Positions 1-11,989 of a stretch of DNA of 64,000 nucleotides are shown one piece after another (within the stretch, counting starts at the first letter, position 1; each line of letters begins with the position of its first letter). The notes below the pieces were generated by a model. That model searched no databases. It saw only the letters and a program-made list of their open reading frames with translations, and was not told the origin of the DNA. Position numbers and translations under genes: made by a program. Source of the stretch: Gnetum montanum (taxonomy: Eukaryota; Streptophyta; Gnetopsida; Gnetales; Gnetaceae); NCBI GenBank assembly GCA_015680685.1, contig MNCI01010715.1:165632-229631 (forward strand), in the 5' to 3' direction.

Positions 1-1865
1 GATTGTTAATAAGACACATTGAATAAAGGCAAAATGTAAGCCAATAAGATGAAGATTTCTTTATGCTATCAAGTCATAAGAGATTGATTATTTGCATAGT
101 AAGCCCACATCATCCATCCATCCATTCCATTAATAAGAGGTTCTTACCATGTCCATAATGGTATTCTTTTCCATCTTACAACTAAGCATAAATTTGTGAT
201 CATCATGCCTAGACCAAATAGTGAAGAACCAAGTGGGAATGTAAAGGGTGTGACATCAAGTGGACTTGTGGATTCTTTTTGGATTATTATTATGAGTTCT
301 ATTATGTTATTAAGGTTGTATTATATCCTTTTAGATCTAACAAAAAATGGAAGTAAGAGTTAAATAAGTGCTACCTTCAAAGGTTGACACAATTAAAAAA
401 TAAAAGAGCAAACAATAAATTTTTGGGGGTTCCACTAGAAAGACATGTTACCCATGCCTGAAGGTAGGCAGCTTCTCAAAAATGTAAACATAAAAATAAA
501 GTGCATGAATAAAACTCCTCCCTTGGACAATACACCAAGTGACAAAACCCCTTGTAACATTAATAGTCTTATGATTGTAACTCTAAGAGATGAAATGATG
601 TGATGTCACTAGAATGTGATCTGGACTTGGTTTGAATCTTGGATATAAAGACTCATGATTACCTTAACCACTAATAAAACACAAGAATTCATTATGCTAA
701 TGGTAAGACACCTCACATCCCAATTTTTGCAATCCCTTCTAAGCTCATTTCATCTCACTATTTTCATAATCATAACTTATGATTTCGTATGACATAGTGT
801 TATTTTTCCAAATTGGTGGTACTAACACATGTGTTTTGCTAAACAGGTATGCATTACATTCAACTCCTTAAGTGCCTAAGGACACTTCTAAGGGTGGTTA
901 TACAAGGGCATTAAGAACTGGAACCTACTTTGGGGAGGATCCACTTGTATAATTGTTGTATCTTATACCCGCCAAGTAATTCAACATCATCTTGAACCTT
1001 CCAAATATCAATAGACACTTCCCATATCACTTACACTCTTTGTTCTACAAATATGAATCCTTCCTACCCAACTTATGAACCTTCGTAGCCCAAGATTCTT
1101 TTTCTATGAACTTTCAATGAAAGAATTTTCACAATAATGAGCATATTTTCATCATCCAAACCCTCTAAGCTACCTTCAACCCTTTCAAACATCCAAAGTA
1201 ATCAATTTTTTCCATCCGATCCTCATGAAAAATGCATTTTCTTGGGCTCCAATATCAGGTCATCGATATTGGGTCTACATCGATATTGGATCCCCGATGT
1301 TAGGTCTCCAATATCGAGTCCCAAAAAATCTATATATATTGGGGGGGACTTAGAAAATTTTTTCATCATTTTTTAGTTGTAATAAGGGAGATTTTTCAAA
1401 TTTTCTTTTCCAATCTAAGCTCTAACCTCTTAGCTTTCCCAAGCCATAACTTGATCAATATCACTCTAATTTTTATGATTTTTAAACCCACTTGATCCTA
1501 AAGTGCTCAAATTAGTCATGGGAGATGCTAGTGAGGAAAATATAAGCTAATTTTTTAAAAACTTCTAATGCTTAGAAGGTACTTTAAGGGTAAGTATGAA
1601 GAGATAATTGAAATTTCTAAAGAATAAAGCTAAAAGACTTAATCAATGATCTTAAGGACCAATAAACATCACACATAGGGACAAAATGAGCAATTATGAA
1701 GGGTTATCAAGAGACTAAGACCTATGGGATAACTTTTTAAAAAAGTTTCTAATTCTGCAACCTAAGTAACTAAAAACTTAATGAAACTAAGGGTATGAGT
1801 AAGGTATGAGATTGTCAAGAATCCATGGAAAAACCTTAGTAATTCCAATTCCTTAATGATTGCAG
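1..1865 (+). mobile_element. Element G, 3' noncoding part (Athila-like)
   Basis: No gene is visible. Stretches here match, in the same order, the noncoding DNA downstream of integrase in element B at about 23400-24730. Examples are the 'aagggtgtgacctcaag' stretch near 245 and 23605, the 'agacatgttacccatgcct' stretch near 441 and 23851, and the 'accttaaccac' stretch near 661 and 24056. This is therefore the post-integrase region of a second member of B's family, whose gag and pol lie off the left edge. A cluster of GATATTGG/CCAATATC words lies at 1249-1345. A conserved AG dinucleotide ends the region directly before the ATG of the next ORF. Confidence 0.7.
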
Positions 1866-4566
1866 ATGGCCCCAAGAAGAGAAGGAGCACAAGGAGGACC
1901 TTCACAAGGAGAAATAAAATGACTAAGAGGCCAAGGTAGAGGTCAAAATGAAGGCCAAGAACTAGCACACGAGGAGCAAGAAGTACAATTGTTTAGCATT
2001 CATCAAGACACTCTTGCTATAGTACAATCAACCCAAGAAGAGGTAGATGAACCACAAGTTGAAGGATAATGCCTCATGTTGTCACATGACTACCTTCAAG
2101 AAATTCAAAAAAGATCCATCTTGACCACGATCATCATGGAAATGAACTTTGGCCCATTTATGGAATTTTTTCCTGAAGCAGTACAAACGTAACTCCAAGC
2201 CTTACCACTATGGCCTATCCTATCATAGAATGGTGAATGGTACCTTTGAGAAACTTATCAATTTTGGCACAATAAGGAAGAGGGTACTACTTTAAACATT
2301 GGAGGAGTCTTAGTGTCATTCTCAATCAAGGCAATTGCAAAAGCTCTAAACATACCCAACAAAGGGGCATGAGTAGCACATATATCCACCCAATCTGATC
2401 CTAAAACCAAAAATTTATGGCTAAAATAGGCTTATGGGAAAGAAGATAAAGGTTATAATGAACTAACTCTAGAGGGGAGAATATACTTTAAAATTGACAC
2501 ATATCATCTATTCTCAAGAAAATGACTTAATCAACTATCAACTTATGCAGACAGGGGAAGTGCAATTCTAATGGGAAAGCACAATGCCAACCTTACACAA
2601 CTCTATTTTATGAATAGACAAAGGTAATTCAAAGAAAGAAAGGTAGGGAATCCAACACTTCCATTTCCTTACCTTATCAAGAAGTTGTGCAAGTGAGCTG
2701 GAATCCTGGAATACACTAATGATGTTCTCAAGAGAGCTCAAAATGCTTCATATGTTGAGTTGCTTAAACTATCACCACCAAGGAAAGACCATGGTAAGGA
2801 GAAAAAGTAAGAATAGGATAAGGAGAAATAATAACAACAAGAAGAAGCAAGGCCTAGCAGCTAGTAGTAGTAGTAGTAGCAACAAGTGTAGTAAGAATAG
2901 CAAGTCCCACCATCACCATCGCAAGACTATAGACCATCGATGAGCCATCTGTAGCAAATTGTAGAAATAATCAACTAAGGAACTAGGGAAGAGACTAATC
3001 TATATAAAGTTATTGAGAGTGTCATCAAATCCATAGTTTTAGCTAATCCAGCAAGTGGACAGATTTCATTGTAATCAAGAGGAGAGGTATGATCATAATA
3101 GATCTCTAAGAGTGCTGCATCCTTCCAAGTGGTGCTAGAGACCGAAGAGGGAGCCACAGTTGTGGTAATGTAGCACCAAGATGCAGCAAGAGTAGTAAAG
3201 GTGATCATCAATCATATTAAAGAATCATTCAATGTACCTATTATACCATCGATAGATCTAACTAGAGTAAGAGATGATCAAATGTTAGCTAGAACCTCAA
3301 TGACTCATGCTAATCATGAGGATGTGCTTGATAGGCTACTGTAGATAGGATAAGTAACAACACTTTTTGACGTCCCCAGTAATGTCACTATAGTACAATC
3401 TAAACTCATAACTACTAAAAGAAAAATGATCATGGCTAAGACCAAGGCAGAGCATGCAGAAGCATAAGCCCTGAAACTATAAGAAGAGCTTACAACCCTA
3501 AGAGTTGAAAGGAGAGATTCTATAAAATTTGTTGCTCCTAACTAGATTAAGAAATTGAGAACAAAGTAGATTAGTATATTGATTAAGCGAAATAAACAAT
3601 TGGTAGATGAGAAGGAGAAAGTAGTATGAAATGCCTTTGTAGTTAAAGCACAAACCTATGCACATGCGAAGGCACTTACCACAGTTCAAGAAGAAAACAA
3701 ATAACTTGCTACTAACAACCTAAGTTTGATTAAAATGGAGAAGCATAAAAACATCCTAGAATAGAGCATCCACTAGTTAAGGGAACAATTGGTGAGGGTC
3801 AACCAGGACATGAGTTGCCTCAAGAAAGAAAACAAAATCCTCTTTATGGAGGAGATACACACCATCCAATAAAAATTAGCCATTGAAATCAACATGTGGA
3901 AAAATGAGGCAAAGAAACATGAAAGACTTAAGGAACACTTCCCAGACTAGGTGGGCATGTACAAATAAATCAATAAGAAAGAAATCCAAATGGTAAAGCC
4001 CAAAATTAGTTTCATATTAGTGTAGAATCTTGATTGGCAATCCATCTTGGATAGCTATGCTCTTGTCCACTAGGTGGAAGTGAAAAATAAAGACCTATAA
4101 ACTAAGGACTTGAAAGAGTACGTGGGGTTATCTAATTTTTGTTATGCTAACTTAGCCATGTTACTAGTAGGTAGGCCCATAAATGAGCTAGAACAGTAAG
4201 TAGCAGCCACCTATGCCTTATATGATAAAGAGTTTGTGAATCAAAAAGATGCTTTGTAAAAACTCCAAGTAGAAAACTTAGAACTAGAAGTAGTAAAGGA
4301 TTACTACCATGGGCAAAAAGATGTAGCAACAAACCTAGCTAGAATACTATCAAACTATCATGAATTAAGAGAAAAGGCTAGAGCATTTGAGGTAGAAAGA
4401 AGGAAATTCATAGCTTGGTATGTCAAAGCAAACAAAATGTTTCTACAACTATCATGCCCATGGGATGTGCTGATTCCATCAAACATTGTTTCATCAACAA
4501 GGACGGTTCACGATTACTTAGTCTTTATTGCTTACACTTATATTAATTTTGTTATTTTCACTTAGT
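1866..4566 (+). pseudogene. Degenerate Athila-type extra (env-like) ORF of element G
   Basis: From ATG 1866 (MAPRREGAQGGPSQGE...) a recognisable but stop-ridden and frameshifted protein can be followed to about 4566, roughly 850-900 residues. The first third contains a block reading approximately FGPFMEFFPE then IGGVLVSFSIKAIAKALNIP. This resembles the 'putative plant transposon protein' region found in extra ORFs of Athila-lineage elements (established knowledge; my assignment is from memory). A low-complexity Lys/Asn/Ser/His patch follows at 2800-2940. The last half (about 3660-4450) is rich in Glu, Lys, Leu and Gln and looks like a long coiled coil. The position between the post-integrase noncoding DNA and the 3' LTR is right for this ORF. 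An AG (1864-1865) directly before the ATG suggests expression from a spliced subgenomic RNA. Start and end frames differ, so at least one indel has occurred. Confidence 0.55.
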
Positions 4567-4708
4567 ATCAATGCTACAACGATACTAAGTGCCAATAATG
4601 CAATGATACTCCAGCACTCATCAATATACAACCCCACAAATTTTGTAAGGAACTCTATTCTTCTTTTCTTTTAACTTGAGGATGAGTTTCCAGTCAGTCC
4701 TAGGGATA
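4567..4708 (+). other. 3' untranslated stretch and weak polypurine tract of element G
   Basis: The sequence 'ttttgtaaggaa' (about 4637-4648) and the following 'gaggatgagttt' align with 'ttttgtaaggaatttgagg' at about 25075 in element B. Both lead into the 3' LTR. The purine run just before the LTR (TAGGGATA, 4701-4708) corresponds to TGGGGGTA in B and is a decayed polypurine tract. Confidence 0.5.
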
Positions 4709-5579
4709 TGATAAAAATAGTAATATCAGCAATGTGATATCATGTCTATGATTTCATAGCTCTAGTTACATCATCATAGATACAATGTCTTACATCTTGA
4801 TCTTCGCTACAAATACCAACCCATTATCGTGTCAAACAAATGGCTTTCATTCAACCCTTAGTAAAATTCTTGTAGTTTTTTTTTTTTATGAGTTACACTT
4901 ATAGTTAGAATTGAATGCCCATAGTATGACAACTAAGAGTTATATGAAGTCTTTATTTGAGTGGATTGTACCTGGACATAATTCATGATCAATAATAAAG
5001 ATTAATATTATTTCTTACCATTAAAGCATCTTACTTAGTTTTCTTTTGTTTTCTAATATGTTTGCTTTGATTAAGTTCTTTACATTTTCTAAGTACTTTA
5101 CTTTTCCAATGTCCATTAGTAAGGCAAAATAAGTATGACTAGTTTCAAGCATTAAGTGTAATTATTTGGTAAATCAGTAGTGACTTCATTTAATTCACTT
5201 AGTAGTGAATTCACTTGGTAATCCCAGTAATGGTTACATGAGCCCAAGGTATGTACAACAAGCCAGGAATGGATGTTTATTGCCATAGGCTAGGATAAAT
5301 CTACACTTCTGTTATCACCTAGATTTAGATTTTATTCTTATTTTCATTATAAAAACACTTAGGATTAATTTTTTCCCATAACATCATGATATCATATACC
5401 TCACTAAGAGTTAAACCATACTTTTTGCACTTCACTAACTCAACATGAGAAGATAATGATCACGAACCAACTATCAACCACTAGCATACCTACATTGTCC
5501 ATCCACAGATTATGATCTAGTTGCATGTGAATGCTCATCGCTTGTATGGTGGAGTGTTGGAATACCCAACTACTCATCA
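4709..5579 (+). repeat. 3' LTR of element G (Athila-like family, 871 bp)
   Basis: It starts TGATAAAAATAG after a purine-rich tract and ends ...CTCATCA at 5573-5579, the same 3' terminus as the other LTRs of this family. Along its length it shares the 'acttggtaatcccagtaatgg' type segment and the 'gtgaatgctcatcgcttgtatgg' type segment with the LTRs at 13853-14717 and 25122-25953. No target duplication can be tested because the 5' end of G is outside the window. Confidence 0.65.
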
Positions 5580-6535
5580 TGCATGTAAGTTTGGTTCTAG
5601 GCAAACTACAACCTTGCCACTAAAATCTCCATGGGTATAATCTCTGTAGGTGACTCTAGTGAATGGTCCCGCCATATCTGGTAGCTTGCAAACAGTATCA
5701 TTTTTCTCTATTTTTGAATCCCTTGTTGTTAACATGACTTCCTTGGGTACTAATAAGGGCTCATTTTACTCCTTGGGATAGATGGTGGCTACTGCACAAG
5801 AGGAACTTGTGCATAGTCTTAGTGATCAAATCGCTAAGAAATTTTTGCACTCTATTTGTGAGGAGTTATATCATTTAAGGATGTCTCAATTTTATGACTT
5901 CAAAAGTGACTATGAGTTGGTGTAGTCTGGTTGTTCTTCATCATTAATGCTCTAGTATTTTCCAAAAATCTAGAACAAATCTTTGAAAAACTAGAGAGTG
6001 CTACCTACTTAGCCTGACACTTGCTAAATTGTGAGTAAATTCTCTAAATTGAAAATGATCGAATTCACTTAAGTTTGTGAATGCTTTTTAATTTTCCTTT
6101 TTCTTCTTATTCTTATTCTTTGCAATTACAAACCTTATCTTATTTTTATAGAGGAAGGAGAAAGAATAGCAAGAATATGTATTATAACAAATCCTCCAAG
6201 TCAACTTATTAGAATCAAAACTTACAAAGGTTGTTACTAAAAGTACCACAAAATACATTCAAAAACTCTACCATGGCTTAATTGGATGTTGGAACATACT
6301 TAAGAAGGATGATGCAATAAGGAAGAATGGGTGGGTCAAGTTAAGGTTGCCAAGTATCTCCTTTAACTTTTCAAATTGGATGTTTGATTTCCTCTGTGTG
6401 TCATCCATATTCATACTTTTCCCATATCCCCTCTTCTTAATGTATCCCTTATATTGATAATAACATATGAATGATGCTTTTTTCCTCTTTTAATCCATGT
6501 TTGGCTCCTCATCCATGATTTTCCCTAGTACTAAA
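5580..6535. other. Unassigned AT-rich DNA
   Basis: No convincing coding region, RNA gene or repeat is recognised in this stretch of about 950 bases. Confidence 0.5.
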
Positions 6536-7031
6536 TGTGACATCCCATTCTCGAATGTTGATCAAATATAATAACTTGTTACTTAATATAATTATGTTAC
6601 ATGGAAATAATTCAAATTGATCATTAACTTCCAAATAATGGTAGAAGAAAAAAAATTTTTTAAGGGAAAATAAAAGAGTACAAATTTATTAATAAAATTA
6701 TTGAGTGCAATTTTAATGGTCCTACGTTATCTTCATGTGACAATTAGGAACTTAGAGGCAATCTAACACTACCACCATAGTTAGGTGATCATATCAAAGG
6801 GGTGATCAGTCCCTTCTTATCTACCTTCACCTAGCTCTTGTCACTCGTCAATCTAGCTCCATAACTTCATGTTGATATGATCTTTAAGCCCAACCTTAAA
6901 TATCATATGTTAAACCCATCCTTGAAGGGTACTGTGTACAATTACAACTCCTCATAAAGAGGCACCCCTTTTTCTCAAAAGTAAATTACATAATTAATAA
7001 TACAATTCCATCCTTAATAAGGGATGAGACA
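6536..7031. repeat. Candidate solo LTR (about 496 bp)
   Basis: The segment opens with TGTGACATCCC (6536-6546) and closes with GGGATGAGACA (7021-7031). These are near-perfect inverted repeats of the TGTGACATCCC...GGGATGTCACA type that bounds many plant Ty3/gypsy LTRs. The interior is AT-rich, with a 'cctcataaagagg' stretch that could mark the promoter-leader region. Flanking pentamers (ctaaa and ttata) do not match, so no target duplication is seen. The call rests only on the termini. Confidence 0.4.
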
Positions 7032-7089
7032 TTATAATTATAGATATTGAAAATATTAACATATATTTCTAAAACATTCTTCTATTTTT

Positions 7090-8110
7090 ATTCTAAAATT
7101 TTTGACAAGGAAACATTGCAGGCCTCTAGTGCATATATATCTCATCTTATAACATAAGTGCATCAAAGTATTCTTGAAGTAGAAATTGTAGTGGAAACAA
7201 TGAAAATAATCCTTTGATTTTGAAACTCAAAGAGCTTTAGCTAAATCTTGTCATACTAAACAATGTTAGGATGTTTTTGAAGCTAAAAGTACTCTTACTA
7301 AAAGTCACATGTTGTGGCTGAAAATTGAACATGAACCTTGTAAGGAATTTTTTAAAATTCTCAATGGAAACAATTAACTACATAAATTAGAATCACTTTA
7401 TATAAATGATTCCATTATTATAGATCTTAAGACTATCAATAAATTTTTAAAAAATTATTTTTCTTCAAGAAGTTTTGGTAGGAAAACATTTGAGGCATCA
7501 AGTACAGAAAAATATAATCTTATAACAAAATCATATCAAGGCATTCTTGAAGTTGAAATTCCTTCAAGAATTTTGAAAGCATAAAATTTTAGTTTAGCAC
7601 ATAGCAAAACTGTAGGATTTAATGGTTTTAAAGTTGATGTTTTTAACAAACATTGAGACATTATTAGAGATAATCTCTTTCATGCTTCAAGGAAGCTATT
7701 AAATAAGTTTATCTTGGTTAAGATATTAATAAAGGTGTGATTCATCTTCTTCCTAAAGGATAGATGGATTTTTATTGATAAACTTGAAAACAAATGTACA
7801 AAATACTATTTTAATCTACAATTAGAATTAGAAGTAGCCATGTTAGATTCTTACTCTATGCTAACGATGTTGTCTTAATTTTAAAATGGATGGAAGGATT
7901 GTAGTAAATGCTTGATGCTCTTTATAGATCTCTTAAGCATTCAAGAATGAAAGTTAATGTCTAATAAACTAAAATCATGATTTCAAGCATACATAATAAG
8001 ATGTACAATCTTACTATAAGACATAAACATGTGGACATAACTTTCTCCTTCAAATATCTTTGTTTAAACTACTCCTACAACTACAAATATGGCAATGTAC
8101 TATCATGGAG
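7090..8110 (+). pseudogene. L1-type LINE reverse transcriptase remnant
   Basis: Discontinuous reading frames match the central part of a plant non-LTR retrotransposon ORF2. A pre-RT block (GFNGFKVDVFNKH, about 7618-7655) corresponds to the conserved 'GPDGF...FF..FW' region. The catalytic block reads FLLYANDVVLI with YAND at 7857-7868, where active enzymes have YADD. It is followed by a 'SRMKVNV' block at about 7945-7963, equal to the usual 'SGLKVN..KT'. Stops and indels are frequent. An active ORF2 would nick target DNA and reverse-transcribe its RNA; this copy cannot. No endonuclease domain is clearly seen upstream. Confidence 0.65.
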
Positions 8111-9290
8111 AGTATTAGATATTGATGAGATATTCTAGTTGTAAATTTGATTGATTTGTTCTAAATGTTAACAAGAACAATTAGTAATTTTCGTAATTAT
8201 GTTATCAAAAGTCATAACATATATAGTCTAATAGATCTAGAAAGTTTGCCAATGTAATAAAATTTTAATTTCAGTTTCAGAAATTAGAGACCTATTACTC
8301 TTCTTAACATCACTTAAAAAAATTTTAGCTAAATTTATAACATGCCAAATTTAGAATATTATAAATGATATCACACCTAAGTAGCTAGGTTTTATCAAAT
8401 GTAGACATATCTTAGATAATGTTATTGTACATGGGAGATAATGCAATGGGTTTCTAACACTAACCAAGACAATGCTTTTATTAATTAGATTATGCTAAAG
8501 CCTATGCCAAGATTGAATGGAATTTCATAATTATGTATCTTTGTAAATTAGGATTTGATTATTAGTTTATTCTTCTTATATGTATCTTGCTTACTCATGC
8601 TAATGCTCAACTTGCCGTAAATTTTGGATTGAGTTCATTCTTTTCTGAACAGTGGTGAGTTCATCAAGGTTATCTTTTGGCTCCATATGTTTTTATTATT
8701 GTTGCAAACTTTATTTTACATAATTTGCATTATGATTTTCAAAAGAATGTTGTTAAGGAAATTTCAATTAATGATCAAGGTATACAATTTCTTAACATGC
8801 ACTTTGTCGATGGCTCTTTTTTTATATAATTAATAATTCTCTACAACATATCAATCTTCTATTAGCCAAAGTGAAGGATTATGACATGTTATCTAGCTCT
8901 CATATTAATTAGCAAAAATATGTTATTTATTGTAATGGGAATATTGATGAGTTGGTTTCTCTAAAGCCTTAAAAAAAAAAATTTAAAAATTATCTTTAAG
9001 ATTTTAGGAATACATTTTTCTTTTGAGCCTAATCTAAATATTTTGTGAAATTATGTGGCTGATAAATTAAAAATAAGCATGATTATTAATTATTAAGCAA
9101 ACGATTTAGTCAACTCATCTTTATTATTCTAGCTATCGAGTTATTACAAAAGCTTCTTATGATATAATTGAATTTATGAAAAAATTATCTTTAAGATTTT
9201 AGGAATACCTTTTTTAGCATAATTTAAATATTTTATAAAATTATGTGGCTGATAAATTTGAAAGAATCATGATCAACAGAAATCCAAAAG
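8111..9290. other. Probable LINE body, no readable gene
   Basis: This AT-rich stretch joins the LINE reverse transcriptase remnant to its C-terminal remnant and probably belongs to the same element. It carries an internal duplication: the 'aaaattatctttaagattttaggaat' type segment occurs near 8985 and again near 9181, each followed by similar text with 'aaattatgtggctgataaatt'. I cannot read a coherent protein here. Confidence 0.35.
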
Positions 9291-10346
9291 CTCACCCTTG
9301 TTGGAAAAGTTTTAGTTGTTAAGAAAATGGTTTAGTCAACTCATCTTTATTACTCTAGCTATTGAGTCACTACAAAAGCTTCTTATGATATCATTGATCA
9401 AATTATCTATCAATTTCTTTAATTTGTTAAGGAATATAATAAAACCTTTTGCAGAGTTGTGTAGCATATTTGCATCATTAGCAAGAAAGATGATGGACTT
9501 AACCTTATTAATTGTTGTAACTAGAGTGTTTCTCTCTTTACAAAATAGATTACAGAATGCATTGATGAAGATGATGTTTGGATGATTCATCTTTTCAGAA
9601 ATAGATTTATGCAAGGAAAATCTAAAATTGATAACAATTAATCTTCTAATAACTTTCTTTACTATCTTCCTTTCTCTAAAGCCATATCAATTCTTAGGTC
9701 TCCAGTACTTAAAAAAATTTGGAAGACATAGTGCATGCTAACTATTGGAATTATCATCATATTATAGATTCAAAATATATGCTTGAGAAAATTAATTCAT
9801 GGTGGCTTTCTTTTAATGAAGGATCTTGAAGTACTCATTCAACTAAATTATGTACTAATTGGAACAAATTTAGAATCACTAGGGTTTCCTATGTATGTAT
9901 TCATGTGAGATGGATTGCATGGAAGGAGGTTTCTAGCCTCTATGATCTAAATGGAAAGACAAGAAATAATTTTGAAAAATCAATTTCTAATCTTCATGAT
10001 TTATTTAAATTTAATAATAGTTTACATCAAGCATTTCCAAATATTTTTTGAAAGATGGAAGATCTCTTTTTTCTTTTAACTTCAAAGTTGCATACAAAAT
10101 TATTACCAAGAATTATTTTCATAAAAAATTTAATAGAACCTTAAAAATGTAATTATCACTATACTTTTGATTGAAAAAATGAAAGATATTTAAAAGGTTT
10201 ATCTTTTTCTAATCATATTTTTCATGGTCTTCTCTGCATGAAGGTCTTCTTATTGGTACTTTTCTTTAAGATATCAAAATTGTTTCTCCTTGATGTCTTC
10301 TTTATGGAAGTGATAAGTCATTTTCACATGTTTTATTTTAAGTGTT
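9291..10346 (+). pseudogene. LINE ORF2 C-terminal remnant
   Basis: A frame across about 9480-9520 reads KKDDGLNLINCCNWS-like text. This matches the '(K)KDGGLGLRDL...N' block that follows the reverse transcriptase in plant LINEs. Further on, an EVISHFHMFYFKC block at about 10308-10346 resembles the '..E(T)..HLF..C' part of the zf-RVT tail. The region is riddled with stops. It ends exactly where a minus-strand solo LTR begins, so the LINE was older than that LTR. Assignment is from motif order, not from a database search. Confidence 0.5.
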
Positions 10347-10847
10347 TGATGAGCGACAAGGTACCCGTACACTCAACCATACAAATACGAGCATTTCACG
10401 CACAATCTAGTCAAATTCCAAGGACTAAGTGCTTATGCGCCCTTGTGGAACAAGGATGGGTTGGTTGATCGTTGTCTTCCCAAACTTACTTGTATGTCAC
10501 GATTGTATGGTTAAGTAAGGTTGAGGCATATGATTTTTATAGCTTTTATGTTTTTATTTCCTATGCTAGTAGGGAAGGAGAGAGGTAACTAAGTGACTAA
10601 TTTAACTTAACTACTCATTAACTAAGTTCTAACTAATCCTAACACCAGCATTCNNNNNNNNNNNNNNNNNNNNNNNNNNNNNNNNNNNNNNNNNNNNNNN
10701 NNNNNNNNNNNNNNNNNNNNNNTACAAGAGTTTTGCTACTTGACTACTAAAAGACTTCTTTCCCAATTATGCGCCTAGGCACTGTATTTATAGGCTTGGG
10801 ATCACTCTAATAATTAGAATAAACTACTAGAGTAACCACTCTCATCA
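10347..10847 (-). repeat. Solo LTR of the Athila-like family, minus strand
   Basis: On the plus strand it begins TGATGAG (10347) and ends CTCATCA (10841-10847). Read on the minus strand it aligns with the 3' LTR of element B. It includes the 'tggtgttagga' segment, the 'aagtttgggaagacaacgatc' type segment, and the closing 'gggtacct...gctcatca' segment. A TATA box (tataaata on minus) lies at 10785-10792. A 69-base assembly gap at 10654-10722 interrupts it. No internal element sequence is attached to either end. Flanking pentamers (gtgtt, atgtc) share only the central bases, so a target duplication is not established. Confidence 0.7.
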
Positions 10848-11560
10848 ATGTCCAATTGCATAATGTGCTTGAAAATGGATATCTAGAATTTACAATGACT
10901 TCTAACTAAGAATTAATGATATCATTCTTGATTATCAACTAGATTTGTCTACTTTCTTTCTTTATATTTGAAAGTATCTTTGATTACTTCTTTTCTACAC
11001 TATTTGGAAGCTTTGGTGTGCAATTAGTTTTAGTAGCAAAAGCATAACTATGATCTCTATTGATGAGTTAAATATCATATTCTCAAAGATGTTACCGTTT
11101 AGTTACATCTTCAAGTAGAAAAGCTTCTAGTGAAAGCTAAACAGTTAATTTGTTTTCTATAGTATTAATTTCTTTTTGTTTTAAAGACTCAAGTTAGGGA
11201 AGATATCTACTTTTAATGCTATTTGTTTATTATCTTTTTGATTGATGCTTTCTTTTGTCTCTCAAGAGAGTATTCTCATTCTCTTTACAATCATTTACTA
11301 AGAAGTAAAAACTCATAAGGGTACTTCTAAACAAAGGCAAAACCTAATTGTTTTCCTACCTTAAAGAGAAAGTTTTTTAGAATTGATTATAAGGACAAAA
11401 ACCTAAAAAGGCATCCCAAAAAACTATTACTTTTTTATTTAAACTCTCTCTAATATATTGATGATTTGATATACTCTCCATTTTTTTTAATTATTATTCA
11501 TCTTTTTGGAGTCTGATACTCCTCCTTGTATAGTACTTGATGGCTATGTCTTGGGAATCT
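10848..11560. other. Unassigned DNA
   Basis: No gene or structured repeat is recognised. The first bases could continue the LINE interrupted by the solo LTR (a CIMC block is readable just after the LTR), but this is too weak to annotate. Confidence 0.4.
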
Positions 11561-11870
11561 CTATAGTGAAAATGTTATGATTTCAAAATACCCCTAGTAT
11601 CAACAAGAGATTCAAATGATTTATAATAGCTAATAGTATCTTTATTGATAAAATGTAAGATTGTCTATCCAATAGGCAAGATAGTCATGTTATCAAAATT
11701 GGATTTTAAGTAGTAAATATTTTTTTGTACGCAAATGATGCTATCTTAATTTTCACTACTAAAGAAGATATGCAAAATATGTTGCAAATTTTTGAAAAAT
11801 ATTTTCTCTTATTTGGTCTTCAAGTGAATGTTAATAATGCTACAATATTCATGTGATAGAACCTTGAAAA
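11561..11870 (+). pseudogene. Second LINE reverse transcriptase fragment
   Basis: A single frame at about 11731-11855 reads FFVYANDAILIF followed by FEKYFLLFGLQVNVNNATIFM. This is the catalytic YADD block (as YAND) and the 'FE..SGL.VN..K' block of a plant L1-type LINE. Upstream text (about 11650-11710) fits the 'LLIKC...G' segment that precedes it, in another frame. The copy is truncated on both sides. It shares the same D-to-N change at the catalytic site with the larger LINE remnant at 7857-7868. Confidence 0.5.
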
Positions 11871-11989
11871 ATGGAGAAATCATTTAGCTATGTTTGGGGT
11901 TCTTGTAGATCAAGAAAGGAAAAATGAATCACCAATAAGAAAGAAAGACTTGGAAACCAATTATGCAATAATTATAAAACAAGACAAAG

